64,000 bases of DNA from Saccharopolyspora indica. GTDB taxonomy: Bacteria; Actinomycetota; Actinomycetes; Mycobacteriales; Pseudonocardiaceae. A program made the translations under genes and the position numbers. Positions 26,070 to 33,191 of this stretch are shown in pieces; positions within the stretch are counted from its first letter, which is position 1, and every line of letters starts with the position of its first letter. The notes beneath the pieces are model-generated. The model was not told the origin of the DNA. It saw only the letters and a program-made list of their open reading frames with translations, and did no database searches. The stretch lies in the NCBI RefSeq assembly GCF_027853965.1, contig NZ_JAQGLB010000028.1, positions 1-64,000 on the forward strand. Reading direction: 5' to 3'.

Positions 26070-27041
26070 ATGACCGTCCCGCAGACCACCAAGCCAGACG
26101 TCGCAGTCACCGAAGACCTGGACACCCAGGGTCCATCGGCAGACCTGGTGCGCGTCTACCTCAACGGCATCGGGCGCACCGCGCTGCTCACCGCACAGGA
26201 AGAGGTCGACCTCGCCAAGCGCATCGAGGCCGGGGTGTTCGCCAAGCACCTGGTGGAGACCAGCAACAACCTCTCCCCGGAGCGGCGCTCCGACCTCAAC
26301 GCCGTGGTCCGCGACGGCCGCCGAGCCAAGAACCACCTGATGGAGGCCAACCTCCGCCTGGTGGTCAGCCTGGCCAAGCGCTACACCGGCCGCGGCATGC
26401 CGCTGCTGGACCTGATCCAGGAGGGCAACCTGGGCCTGATCCGCGCGGTGGAGAAGTTCGACTACACCAAGGGCTTCAAGTTCTCCACGTACGCCACCTG
26501 GTGGATCCGGCAGGCCATCACCCGAGGCATGGCCGACCAGAGCCGCACCATCCGGCTGCCCGTCCACCTGGTCGAGCAGGTCAACAAGCTGGCCCGCATC
26601 AAGCGCGACCTGCACCAGAAGCTCGGCCGGGAGGCCACCGACGAGGAGCTGTCCGAAGAGGCCGGCATCCCGGTGGAGAAGATCCTCGACCTGATGGACC
26701 ACTCCCGCGACCCGGTGAGCCTGGACATGCCGGTCGGCGCCGAGGAGGACGCGCCGCTCGGCGACTTCATCGAGGACGCCGAATCCGCGGACGCGGAGAA
26801 CGCGGTGATCTCCGGCTTCCTGCAGGACGACCTGCGCCGCGTGCTGGCCACCCTGGAGGAGCGGGAGCAGTCGGTGATCCGGATGCGCTACGGCCTCGAC
26901 GACGGCCAGCCGCGCACCCTGGACCAGATCGGCAAGTCGTTCGGCCTGTCCCGCGAGCGGGTCCGGCAGATCGAGCGCGAGGTCATGTCCAAGCTCCGGC
27001 AGGGCGACCGCGCCGACCGGCTGCGGGCTTACGCGAGCTAA
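26070..27041 (+). CDS. sigB: alternative principal-like sigma factor SigB
   Basis: A 323-residue group 2 sigma-70 factor, without the long N-terminal extension of SigA. Region 1.2 LVRVYLNGIGRTALL, region 2 LLDLIQEGNLGLIRAVEKF and region 4 SRERVRQIEREVMSKLR are intact and nearly identical to SigA in the DNA-contacting parts, so it should read similar promoters. It serves stress and stationary phase in related bacteria. ATG with AGGGAGGGAG Shine-Dalgarno; an upstream extension of the frame is leader sequence. Followed by a compound hairpin. Confidence 0.95.
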   Translation: MTVPQTTKPDVAVTEDLDTQGPSADLVRVYLNGIGRTALLTAQEEVDLAKRIEAGVFAKHLVETSNNLSPERRSDLNAVVRDGRRAKNHLMEANLRLVVSLAKRYTGRGMPLLDLIQEGNLGLIRAVEKFDYTKGFKFSTYATWWIRQAITRGMADQSRTIRLPVHLVEQVNKLARIKRDLHQKLGREATDEELSEEAGIPVEKILDLMDHSRDPVSLDMPVGAEEDAPLGDFIEDAESADAENAVISGFLQDDLRRVLATLEEREQSVIRMRYGLDDGQPRTLDQIGKSFGLSRERVRQIEREVMSKLRQGDRADRLRAYAS

Positions 27042-27097
27042 AGGGGCGTCGATGGGAGAGGTGTGTCTGCGGAAAGCGCAGACCGTTCGCCCCTTTA
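27039..27097 (+). terminator. compound hairpin terminator of sigB
   Basis: An outer 10-bp stem (27039-27048 with 27088-27097), which starts inside the TAA stop codon, encloses a second 7-bp hairpin (27065-27071 with 27077-27083) with a GAAAG loop. A third, perfect 9-bp hairpin follows at 27105-27125. Confidence 0.75.
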
Positions 27098-27131
27098 GAT
27101 GATTTTGCGGGGGCCGAGCCCCCGCAGACCC

Positions 27132-27193
27132 CCACGGTGCGGTGGTGACGTTCAGGAGAGCTCCTCGCCCTCCTGGCCGTCCCCGGCCTGCTC
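27132..27193 (+). repeat. imperfect direct repeat, copy 1
   Basis: Begins CACGGTGCGG and shares its order of blocks (CACGGTGCGGTnGTG, GAGAG, TTCCTCG/CTCCTCG, TCCTGG) with copy 2, 109 bp downstream. Small indels separate the copies. Confidence 0.6.
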
Positions 27194-27240
27194 ACGGACT
27201 AGCCATCCATGTCTGCGGAATGGTCAGTCGGGGTTCTCTC

Positions 27241-27300
27241 CACGGTGCGGTAGTGCTCCGAGAGAGTTCCTCGGCTGTCCTGGCGTCGCGGACCTGCCTG
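27241..27300 (+). repeat. imperfect direct repeat, copy 2
   Basis: Second copy of the repeat starting CACGGTGCGG. It lies directly before the G/T-rich tract. Confidence 0.6.
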
Positions 27301-27531
27301 CGATGTTTCGGTTGGGTTGGTCGTGGGTGCTGGTTCGTGGGGTGTTGGTGTTGGGTTTTACCCGGTTGGCTCTTTGATTTTTTTGGGTGGGGGGTCAAGG
27401 TTTTGGTTTCCGGGTGATTGGCTTCGCGGTGGGTTCTCCTGCCGCCTTCTCCGGGAGGCCGGGGTCGTCGTTCGGACGGGTCCGACCTCCCGACCCTTAC
27501 TCGGCGCCCTCCACGGGTGCTGGTTCGTAGC

Positions 27532-27580
27532 GGCGAACGGCCAGCTCACCTCGTTCCGCGAGGTGAGCAGGCCGTTCGCC
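27532..27580 (-). terminator. long hairpin terminator of the phosphatase gene
   Basis: A 22-position stem: 11 bp (27532-27542 with 27570-27580), one A-A mismatch, then 10 bp (27544-27553 with 27559-27568), 5-nt loop. It lies 13 bp after the stop of the leftward phosphatase gene. Confidence 0.88.
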
Positions 27581-27593
27581 GTTCGCCGTCCGG

Positions 27594-28346
27594 TCAGGGT
27601 CGGGCGTTGAACTTCTGGCGCCAGCGGATCAGCTCCTCGTCCGTCGCGCCGTGGGTTCGGAGCCAGCCCGCTGCCCGGTCCTCGTAGGCGGCGAAGGTCT
27701 CCAAGACGCTCTCGATCGCTTCCGCCGGCGTCGACATCAGTTCGCGGACCATCTCCTCGTCCACACCGGGCGGAAAGACGGGAGCCCTGTCGAGCCGCTG
27801 CAAGACCCGGAGCATGTTCTGGTCGGTGCGGGAGTAGTCGGCCACGATCGCGTCGTCGCGCACTCCCGCGGAGCTCAGCAGCAACGCCGCCGACACCCCC
27901 GTCCGGTCCTTGCCCGCCGAGCAGTGGATCAGGGCCGGGCCGTCCGCTTCCAGCACGATGCGGAAGACCTCGACCAGCTTCTTCGAAGCTCCCTGGAGGA
28001 TCGTCTGGTAGAGCTTGGTCAGGTCGTGCGCCGCATCGTCGAGCTCGATCTCGACGTCCTGGAGGTCCTCCAGCAGTGAGACGTGGTGCACCTCGGCGAC
28101 ACCGGCCAGCGGGTGCTCCTCGTCCTTCGTCTCCCAGGAGCCCCGCAGGTCCACCACCACGCTCGGCGGCCAGCTCGGCATGCTCTCCGGGTTCCGGTCA
28201 CCGATGTGCGGAGCGTCACTGCGGTAGACCACACCCGCTCGTGTCAGCACGCCGTCCCCGAGCGGCTGTCCGCCCAGATCGCGAAGGTTGACCAGCTCGT
28301 TCAGCGGATCGGTCGTCGACAAAGTGACCTCCGTAGCTCCACGCAC
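27594..28346 (-). CDS. tyrosine-specific protein phosphatase (PtpB-like)
   Basis: A 250-residue dual-specificity-type phosphatase. The P-loop HCSAGKDRTG (141-150, catalytic C142 and R148) and NLRDLGG (near 20) are those of the M. tuberculosis PtpB/YwlE-unrelated atypical family that also acts on phosphoinositides. D63-like acid residues lie in VVVDLRG. GTG start taken; a TTG nine codons later, with GGAGG upstream, is an equally good candidate. Transcribed away from the fumarase gene, 175 bp between starts. Confidence 0.87.
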   Translation of the reverse strand: MRGATEVTLSTTDPLNELVNLRDLGGQPLGDGVLTRAGVVYRSDAPHIGDRNPESMPSWPPSVVVDLRGSWETKDEEHPLAGVAEVHHVSLLEDLQDVEIELDDAAHDLTKLYQTILQGASKKLVEVFRIVLEADGPALIHCSAGKDRTGVSAALLLSSAGVRDDAIVADYSRTDQNMLRVLQRLDRAPVFPPGVDEEMVRELMSTPAEAIESVLETFAAYEDRAAGWLRTHGATDEELIRWRQKFNARP

Positions 28347-28521
28347 CGCTCCCGAAGTGCGGCGACAAGTCCGGCCGCAAGCCTCGCAGGTGCGACGCCG
28401 CGCACCGCCACCCGCCTGATTGGCGATCCGTCACACCTGAGCCACCCCCGTGGACGCGCTGATCCACCACGCGGTTACATGGGGCATCGCGTAACCCGAA
28501 CGCGCGCAAAGGAGCCGCGAC

Positions 28522-30177
28522 GTGACCACCACGAAGTTCGATTTCACCGAGGTACTGCCGCTCGGTCCCGACGACACCGAGTACCGCCTGGTCACCACCG
28601 AAGGCGTTCGCGTCGTCGAGGCGGCCGGCCGGCGCTTCCTCGAAGTCGAGCCGAGCACGCTCACCGCCCTGGCCACCGAGGCGATCAAGGACATCCAGCA
28701 CCTGCTGCGCCCGTCGCACCTGGCCCAGCTGCGTGCGATCATCGACGACCCGGAGGCCAGCCCGAACGACCGGTTCGTGGCGACCGACCTGCTGCGCAAC
28801 GCGTGCGTCTCGGCGGGCGGCGTGCTGCCCATGTGCCAGGACACCGGCACCGCGATCGTGATCGGCAAGCGCACCGAGTCCGTGCTCACCGGCGGCCAGG
28901 ACGAGCAGGCGCTCGCCCGCGGCATCTTCGACGCCTACCAGGACCTGAACCTGCGCTACTCCCAGATGGCTCCGCTGAACTTCTGGGACGAGCGCAACAC
29001 GGGCAGCAACCTGCCCGCGCAGATCGAGCTCTACTCCAAGGGCGGCACCGATCCGCACTACGACTTCCTGTTCATGGCCAAGGGCGGCGGCAGCGCGAAC
29101 AAGACGTTCCTGTACCAGGAGACCAAGGCGCTGCTGAACCCGACGCGGCTCGGCCGGTTCCTGGAGGAGAAGCTGCGCTCGCTGGGCACCGCGGCCTGCC
29201 CGCCCTACCACCTGGCGATCGTGGTCGGCGGCATGTCCGCCGAGTTCAACCTCAAGGTCGCCAAGCTGGCCTCCGCCCGCTACCTCGACGAACTGCCGCG
29301 CGAGGGCTCGGCCTCCGGGCACGCGCTGCGCGATGTCGAGATGGAGCAGCAGGTGCTGGAGATGACCCGGCAGTTCGGCATCGGCGCGCAGTTCGGCGGC
29401 AAGTACTTCTGCCACGACGTCCGGGTGATCCGGTTGCCGCGGCACGGCGCCTCGCTCCCGGTGGGCGTCGCGGTGTCCTGCTCCGCGGACCGCCAGGCCA
29501 AGGCCAAGATCACCCCGGAGGGCGTGTTCCTGGAGCAGCTGGAGCGCGACCCGGCCCGCTACCTGCCGGACGTGGTCGACGACCAGCTCTCCGACGAGGT
29601 CGTCAAGATCGACCTGAACCGCCCGATGAGCGAGATCCGCGCCGAGCTGTCCAAGCTTCCGGTCAAGACCCGGGTGTCGCTGACCGGGCCGCTGGTGGTG
29701 GCGCGCGACATCGCGCACGCCAAGATCGCCGAGCGGCTCGACGCCGGCGAGCCGATGCCCGGCTACCTGCGCGACCACCCGGTCTACTACGCGGGACCGG
29801 CCAAGACGCCGGACGGTTACGCCTCCGGTTCCTTCGGCCCCACCACGGCCGGACGCATGGACGCCTACGTCGAGCAGTTCCAGGCCGCGGGCGGCTCGCT
29901 GGTCATGCTGGCCAAGGGCAACCGGTCGGCCAAGGTCACCGAGTCGTGCCGCACCCACGGCGGCTTCTACCTCGGTTCCATCGGCGGTCCCGCGGCCCGG
30001 CTGGCGCAGGACTGCATCCGCAAGGTCGAGGTGCTGGAGTACCCGGAGCTCGGCATGGAAGCGGTCTGGCGCATCGAGGTCGAGGACTTCCCGGCGTTCA
30101 TCGTGGTGGACGACAAGGGCGAGGACTTCTTCGCCGAGGCCACGAAACCGACCCTGCAGATCTCCTTCGGCCGCTGA
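28522..30177 (+). CDS. fum: class I (iron-sulfur) fumarate hydratase
   Basis: Interconverts fumarate and malate in the TCA cycle with a [4Fe-4S] cluster. N-terminal alpha-type domain and C-terminal beta-type swivelling domain are fused in 551 residues. Likely cluster ligands are C105 (PMCQDTGT), C226 (TAACPPYH) and C320 (AVSCSADR), closely matching the known positions in E. coli FumA. The C-terminal part has GPTTAGRMDAYV and HGGFYLGSIGG. GTG start with AAAGGAG upstream. It ends at a strong terminator, so is monocistronic. Confidence 0.94.
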   Translation: MTTTKFDFTEVLPLGPDDTEYRLVTTEGVRVVEAAGRRFLEVEPSTLTALATEAIKDIQHLLRPSHLAQLRAIIDDPEASPNDRFVATDLLRNACVSAGGVLPMCQDTGTAIVIGKRTESVLTGGQDEQALARGIFDAYQDLNLRYSQMAPLNFWDERNTGSNLPAQIELYSKGGTDPHYDFLFMAKGGGSANKTFLYQETKALLNPTRLGRFLEEKLRSLGTAACPPYHLAIVVGGMSAEFNLKVAKLASARYLDELPREGSASGHALRDVEMEQQVLEMTRQFGIGAQFGGKYFCHDVRVIRLPRHGASLPVGVAVSCSADRQAKAKITPEGVFLEQLERDPARYLPDVVDDQLSDEVVKIDLNRPMSEIRAELSKLPVKTRVSLTGPLVVARDIAHAKIAERLDAGEPMPGYLRDHPVYYAGPAKTPDGYASGSFGPTTAGRMDAYVEQFQAAGGSLVMLAKGNRSAKVTESCRTHGGFYLGSIGGPAARLAQDCIRKVEVLEYPELGMEAVWRIEVEDFPAFIVVDDKGEDFFAEATKPTLQISFGR

Positions 30178-30202
30178 ACCGGGCGCAGACGCTGAAACGC
30201 CA

Positions 30203-30238
30203 CGTTTCCCGCAGGAGCCCCACCTCCTGCGGGAAACG
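30203..30238 (+). terminator. fumarase terminator
   Basis: Perfect 15-bp stem (30203-30217 with 30224-30238), 6-nt loop; after a 4x4 internal loop a further 5 bp pair (30194-30198 with 30243-30247). Confidence 0.9.
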
Positions 30239-30300
30239 CGGTGTTTCCGGTTGTCCGTTCAACTCGTGGTCACGGCAGGCCTTCCTTCAGGTACCGCTGA

Positions 30301-30756
30301 TCAGCGCGGGACCTTGACGTCGCGCTGTTCCAGCACGACCTTCCTGGCGTCCAGCGGCGCGTCCAGGCGGACCGCCACCGGCGGGTAGCGCAGGTCCATC
30401 GTGCAGATCCCCGGTGGCTCCGGGGTTTCCTCGACCAGGACGAGCTTGACGTGCTCGGCGGTCTGCTCCGCCAGTTCGGCGTGCACCTTGCTGCAGCCGC
30501 CTTCCTGACCGGTGGCCACCAGGGCGGTCCCGTCCTCCTGGGTCCAGACCTTCGCCGGGTAGCCCTTCGGCAACGCCGTGGTGTCGAGGGAGCTCTCCGC
30601 GACGGCGGTCCGTTCGTTCTCCGGCTTCGGCTGCACCGGTCCGGGCGGTGCCGGCGGCTGACCGCCGAAACCCACGTCATCGGTCGGCTGTTGGGCGCAG
30701 GCTGCCAGCGCAAGGAGCAGAGCCCCCGCACCCATTGCGGTGTGTAGGCGTCTCAT
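30301..30756 (-). CDS. putative secreted lipoprotein
   Basis: A 151-residue protein with a type II signal peptide: MRRLHTAMGAGALLLALAAC ends in the lipobox LAAC (C20). A Pro-rich linker (GGQPPAPPGPVQPKPENE, to about residue 50) leads to a strand-rich domain with two further Cys (GGCSKV and GICTMDL) likely to form a disulfide. No family or function was recognised. It ends near the fumarase gene, converging on it, and is divergent from the YeeE/YedE transporter. Confidence 0.8.
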   Translation of the reverse strand: MRRLHTAMGAGALLLALAACAQQPTDDVGFGGQPPAPPGPVQPKPENERTAVAESSLDTTALPKGYPAKVWTQEDGTALVATGQEGGCSKVHAELAEQTAEHVKLVLVEETPEPPGICTMDLRYPPVAVRLDAPLDARKVVLEQRDVKVPR

Positions 30757-30906
30757 GCCCTACAGACGGAGTCGGTGCCGCACCGGGTTGCGCGGTATTC
30801 GCATCAGATCGATCCCCAGCTTTCCCACAGTCCGGAACTGGTGGTGATCGGTCGCCTGGACGTGGTTTCGTCGGTGCGATCCACTTCCAGCCTTGGAGTG
30901 ACGAGA

Positions 30907-32154
30907 ATGTCGACCACAGCCACATCCGCCCCGCAGCGAACCGCGCCCCCGCAAGAACCGCAGGGAAAGCCGCAGTGGGTTCCGCTGACCGCCGGCGTGC
31001 TCGCAGCCGTGGCCCTGGTGGCCGCCGCGGCCGTCGTGGTCGGGGTGAAGTCAGCTGTGCTGGCCGCGCTCGGGCTCGCCCTCGGACTGACCTTGTTCCA
31101 CTCCCGCTTCGGGTTCACCTCCGCCTGGCGGCAGCTCGTCTCCGTCGGGCAGACCGAGGGCATCCGGGCGCACCTGCTGATGCTCGGCGTGGCCTCGATC
31201 CTGTTCGCCCCGATCCTGGCCGGCGGCGTGACCTTCTTCGGCGGTGAGGCGGAGGGCAACGTCTCCCCCGTCGGACTCGGCCTGGTCGTCGGCGCGCTGC
31301 TGTTCGGGATCGGCATGCAGCTGGGTGGTGCGTGCGCCTCGGGCACGCTGTTCGCCGTCGGCGGCGGCAACACCCTGATGGTCATCACGCTGTTCTTCTT
31401 CATCTGCGGTTCCGTGCTGGGCGCCCTGCACTTTCCGCTGTGGACCTCCGAGGCGATCACCCTCGGTTCCTTCTCGCTGGCCGAGGACACCGGCCTGGGC
31501 TACTTCGGTGCGCTGGTCGTCCAGCTGGCCGTGCTCGGTGCGATCGGTTTCATCGCGATCCGGTGGGCTCGCCGGCACGACGCTCCCCCGGCCGGTCGGC
31601 CGCCGACGTCGCGCGGGCTGTGGCGGGTGCTGCGCGGTGCGTGGCCGCTGTGGGTCGGCGCGCTCCTGCTGGCCGGGCTCAACGCCGTCGTCCTGCTGAC
31701 CCGCGGCACTCCGTGGGGCATCACCTCGGCATTCGTCCTGTGGGGTTCGAAGGCGCTGCAGGCGGTCGGCGTCGACGTGGCGAGCTGGCCCTACTGGCAG
31801 GGCGAGCGGGCCGCCTCGCTGGCGGGCCCGGTGCTGGCCGACTCCACCTCGGTGCTCGACTTCGGGATCATCGTCGGGGCACTGGTCGCCTCGGCCGCCT
31901 CGGGTGCGTTCGTGCTGGCCAAGCGCATGCCCGCGAAGGTGGTGCTGGCGGCGGTGATCGGCGGGCTGCTGATGGGCTACGGCGCCCGTCTCGCTTACGG
32001 CTGCAACATCGGCGCCTACTTCTCGGGAATCGCCTCGTTCTCCCTGCACGGCTGGCTCTGGGGCCTGCTGGCCCTGGTCGGCACCTGGGTGGGTCTGAAG
32101 CTGCGCCCGCTGTTCGGGCTCGGAGTGCCCAAGCCGAGCGACTCGGTCTGCTGA
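30907..32154 (+). CDS. YeeE/YedE family transporter (thiosulfate/sulfur-species)
   Basis: A 415-residue protein with about ten transmembrane helices. The family hallmarks are two Cys-containing internal-repeat motifs, QLGGACASGTLFAVG and GARLAYGCNIGAYFSG. In TsuA these Cys pass thiosulfate across the membrane by transient sulfur bonds, so thiosulfate or another reduced sulfur species is the expected substrate. No TusA-like partner lies next to it. The ATG at MSTTATSAP was chosen because the upstream extension has no ribosome site. Confidence 0.88.
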   Translation: MSTTATSAPQRTAPPQEPQGKPQWVPLTAGVLAAVALVAAAAVVVGVKSAVLAALGLALGLTLFHSRFGFTSAWRQLVSVGQTEGIRAHLLMLGVASILFAPILAGGVTFFGGEAEGNVSPVGLGLVVGALLFGIGMQLGGACASGTLFAVGGGNTLMVITLFFFICGSVLGALHFPLWTSEAITLGSFSLAEDTGLGYFGALVVQLAVLGAIGFIAIRWARRHDAPPAGRPPTSRGLWRVLRGAWPLWVGALLLAGLNAVVLLTRGTPWGITSAFVLWGSKALQAVGVDVASWPYWQGERAASLAGPVLADSTSVLDFGIIVGALVASAASGAFVLAKRMPAKVVLAAVIGGLLMGYGARLAYGCNIGAYFSGIASFSLHGWLWGLLALVGTWVGLKLRPLFGLGVPKPSDSVC

Positions 32155-32189
32155 CCCGGCGCCGGTGCCCGCGACGGCCTGGTCGACGT

Positions 32190-32219
32190 CCCGGATCGTC
32201 GTGAACGCGACGGTCCGGG
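32190..32219. terminator. terminator between converging genes
   Basis: 12-bp stem with one G-T pair (32190-32201 with 32208-32219) and 6-nt loop between the YeeE/YedE gene and the hydrolase gene. Confidence 0.7.
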
Positions 32220-32238
32220 CGTTGGGCCTGCTGCGTTG

Positions 32239-33150
32239 TCAGGAGTGGACGGACGGCTCGTGCGCGGACGCGATCCAGTCCCGGACCCACTGCGACAGCG
32301 CAGCGCCGTTGCGCACCCAGCTGAAGTGACCGAGGTCCTCCGCCCCGGACTCCGCTCTCGTGTAGTGCTTTGACGTGCGCAGCGCGTGCCGCGCCTTCGC
32401 CGCCAGGTGGTCCACTGAGGACTGCGGAGCCAACCGGTCTCCCGCGACGCTGACCGTCAGCAGCGGCACCTGCACCTCGCGCAGCGCCGCTTCGTAGTCG
32501 GTCGTCGAACCGTTGAGGCGGTACTCGCTGGTGCGGGCTTGACGCGCCCAGTCCCGCATCAGACCGGTCGCCTGCCGACCGCCGAAGCCGAACCTGTGCC
32601 CGGGCCAGTAGCCGAGCAGCGTCGACGCGCTCGCCACGGCTTGCGTTCCGACCAGCGTGCGCAGCTTGTAGATGCCGGGGAAGCTCCGGAACCACACCGA
32701 TCCCGAGGCCACCAGCGCGACACCCCGCACCCGGCCCGGGTGGCGGGCCGTGTGCAGCAACGCGATCTGGCCGCCGAGGCTGTGCCCCAGCAGGAAGCGC
32801 GGCGCCTGCGGGAACACGTCCTCGATCAGGTCGAGGACGCCGTTCAGGTCGTCGATCAGGCTCTGGTAGCCGAAGCGCACGCCACGGGCCGCGAGCGGTT
32901 TGCTCTCCCCCTGGCCGCGCAGGTCGAACGTCACCACGGTCAGGCCCTGGCGGTGCAGATCGGCCACGAACGGCCGGTAGTACCGCGCGGGCACGCCCAT
33001 CGCGGGGACCAGCACGACGACCGGGCTGCTCGGGTCGTCCTGCTGCGCCGCGCGGACCTTGATCCGGTGCTGCCCGGCCGGGACCAGTCCGAGCACGACC
33101 GAGGCAGGCGCGTCGGGCTCGGGGCTTCGGGCGGCGGTATCGGTGTCCAC
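32239..33150 (-). CDS. alpha/beta hydrolase
   Basis: A 303-residue alpha/beta-hydrolase-fold enzyme. The nucleophile elbow is LGHSLGGQ (S124), the oxyanion region VPAMGVPARYY, and the catalytic His is probably in EDLGHFSW. The order and LRGQGESKP resemble monoglyceride lipases and carboxylesterases. The substrate is not known. The GTG start is supported by a leaderless -10 seven nt upstream. It lies 41 bp downstream of the Pat gene, with its own promoter. Confidence 0.85.
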   Translation of the reverse strand: MDTDTAARSPEPDAPASVVLGLVPAGQHRIKVRAAQQDDPSSPVVVLVPAMGVPARYYRPFVADLHRQGLTVVTFDLRGQGESKPLAARGVRFGYQSLIDDLNGVLDLIEDVFPQAPRFLLGHSLGGQIALLHTARHPGRVRGVALVASGSVWFRSFPGIYKLRTLVGTQAVASASTLLGYWPGHRFGFGGRQATGLMRDWARQARTSEYRLNGSTTDYEAALREVQVPLLTVSVAGDRLAPQSSVDHLAAKARHALRTSKHYTRAESGAEDLGHFSWVRNGAALSQWVRDWIASAHEPSVHS

Positions 33151-33157
33151 GTCGCAC

Positions 33158-33163
33158 AGATTA
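33158..33163 (-). promoter_or_regulatory. -10 element of a leaderless promoter
   Basis: Minus-strand TAATCT, then 7 nt, then GTG of the hydrolase gene, within the 41-bp gap to the Pat gene. No Shine-Dalgarno. Confidence 0.55.
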
Positions 33164-33191
33164 ACGGAACGGGTCCGTCTCGGGCACGGCC

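Larger units (their letters stand above)
27098..27531. other. gene-free structured and G/T-rich region
   Basis: No credible gene. In order it holds a 9-bp GC hairpin (27105-27113 with 27117-27125); two imperfect direct repeats (27132-27193, 27241-27300); a tract at 27301-27420 in which I count 101 of 120 bases as G or T, including a run of seven T and a run of six G; and a hairpin TCGGAC/GTCCGA (27472-27485) inside a larger imperfect stem. Short open frames crossing it have no protein-like composition. Confidence 0.7.
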
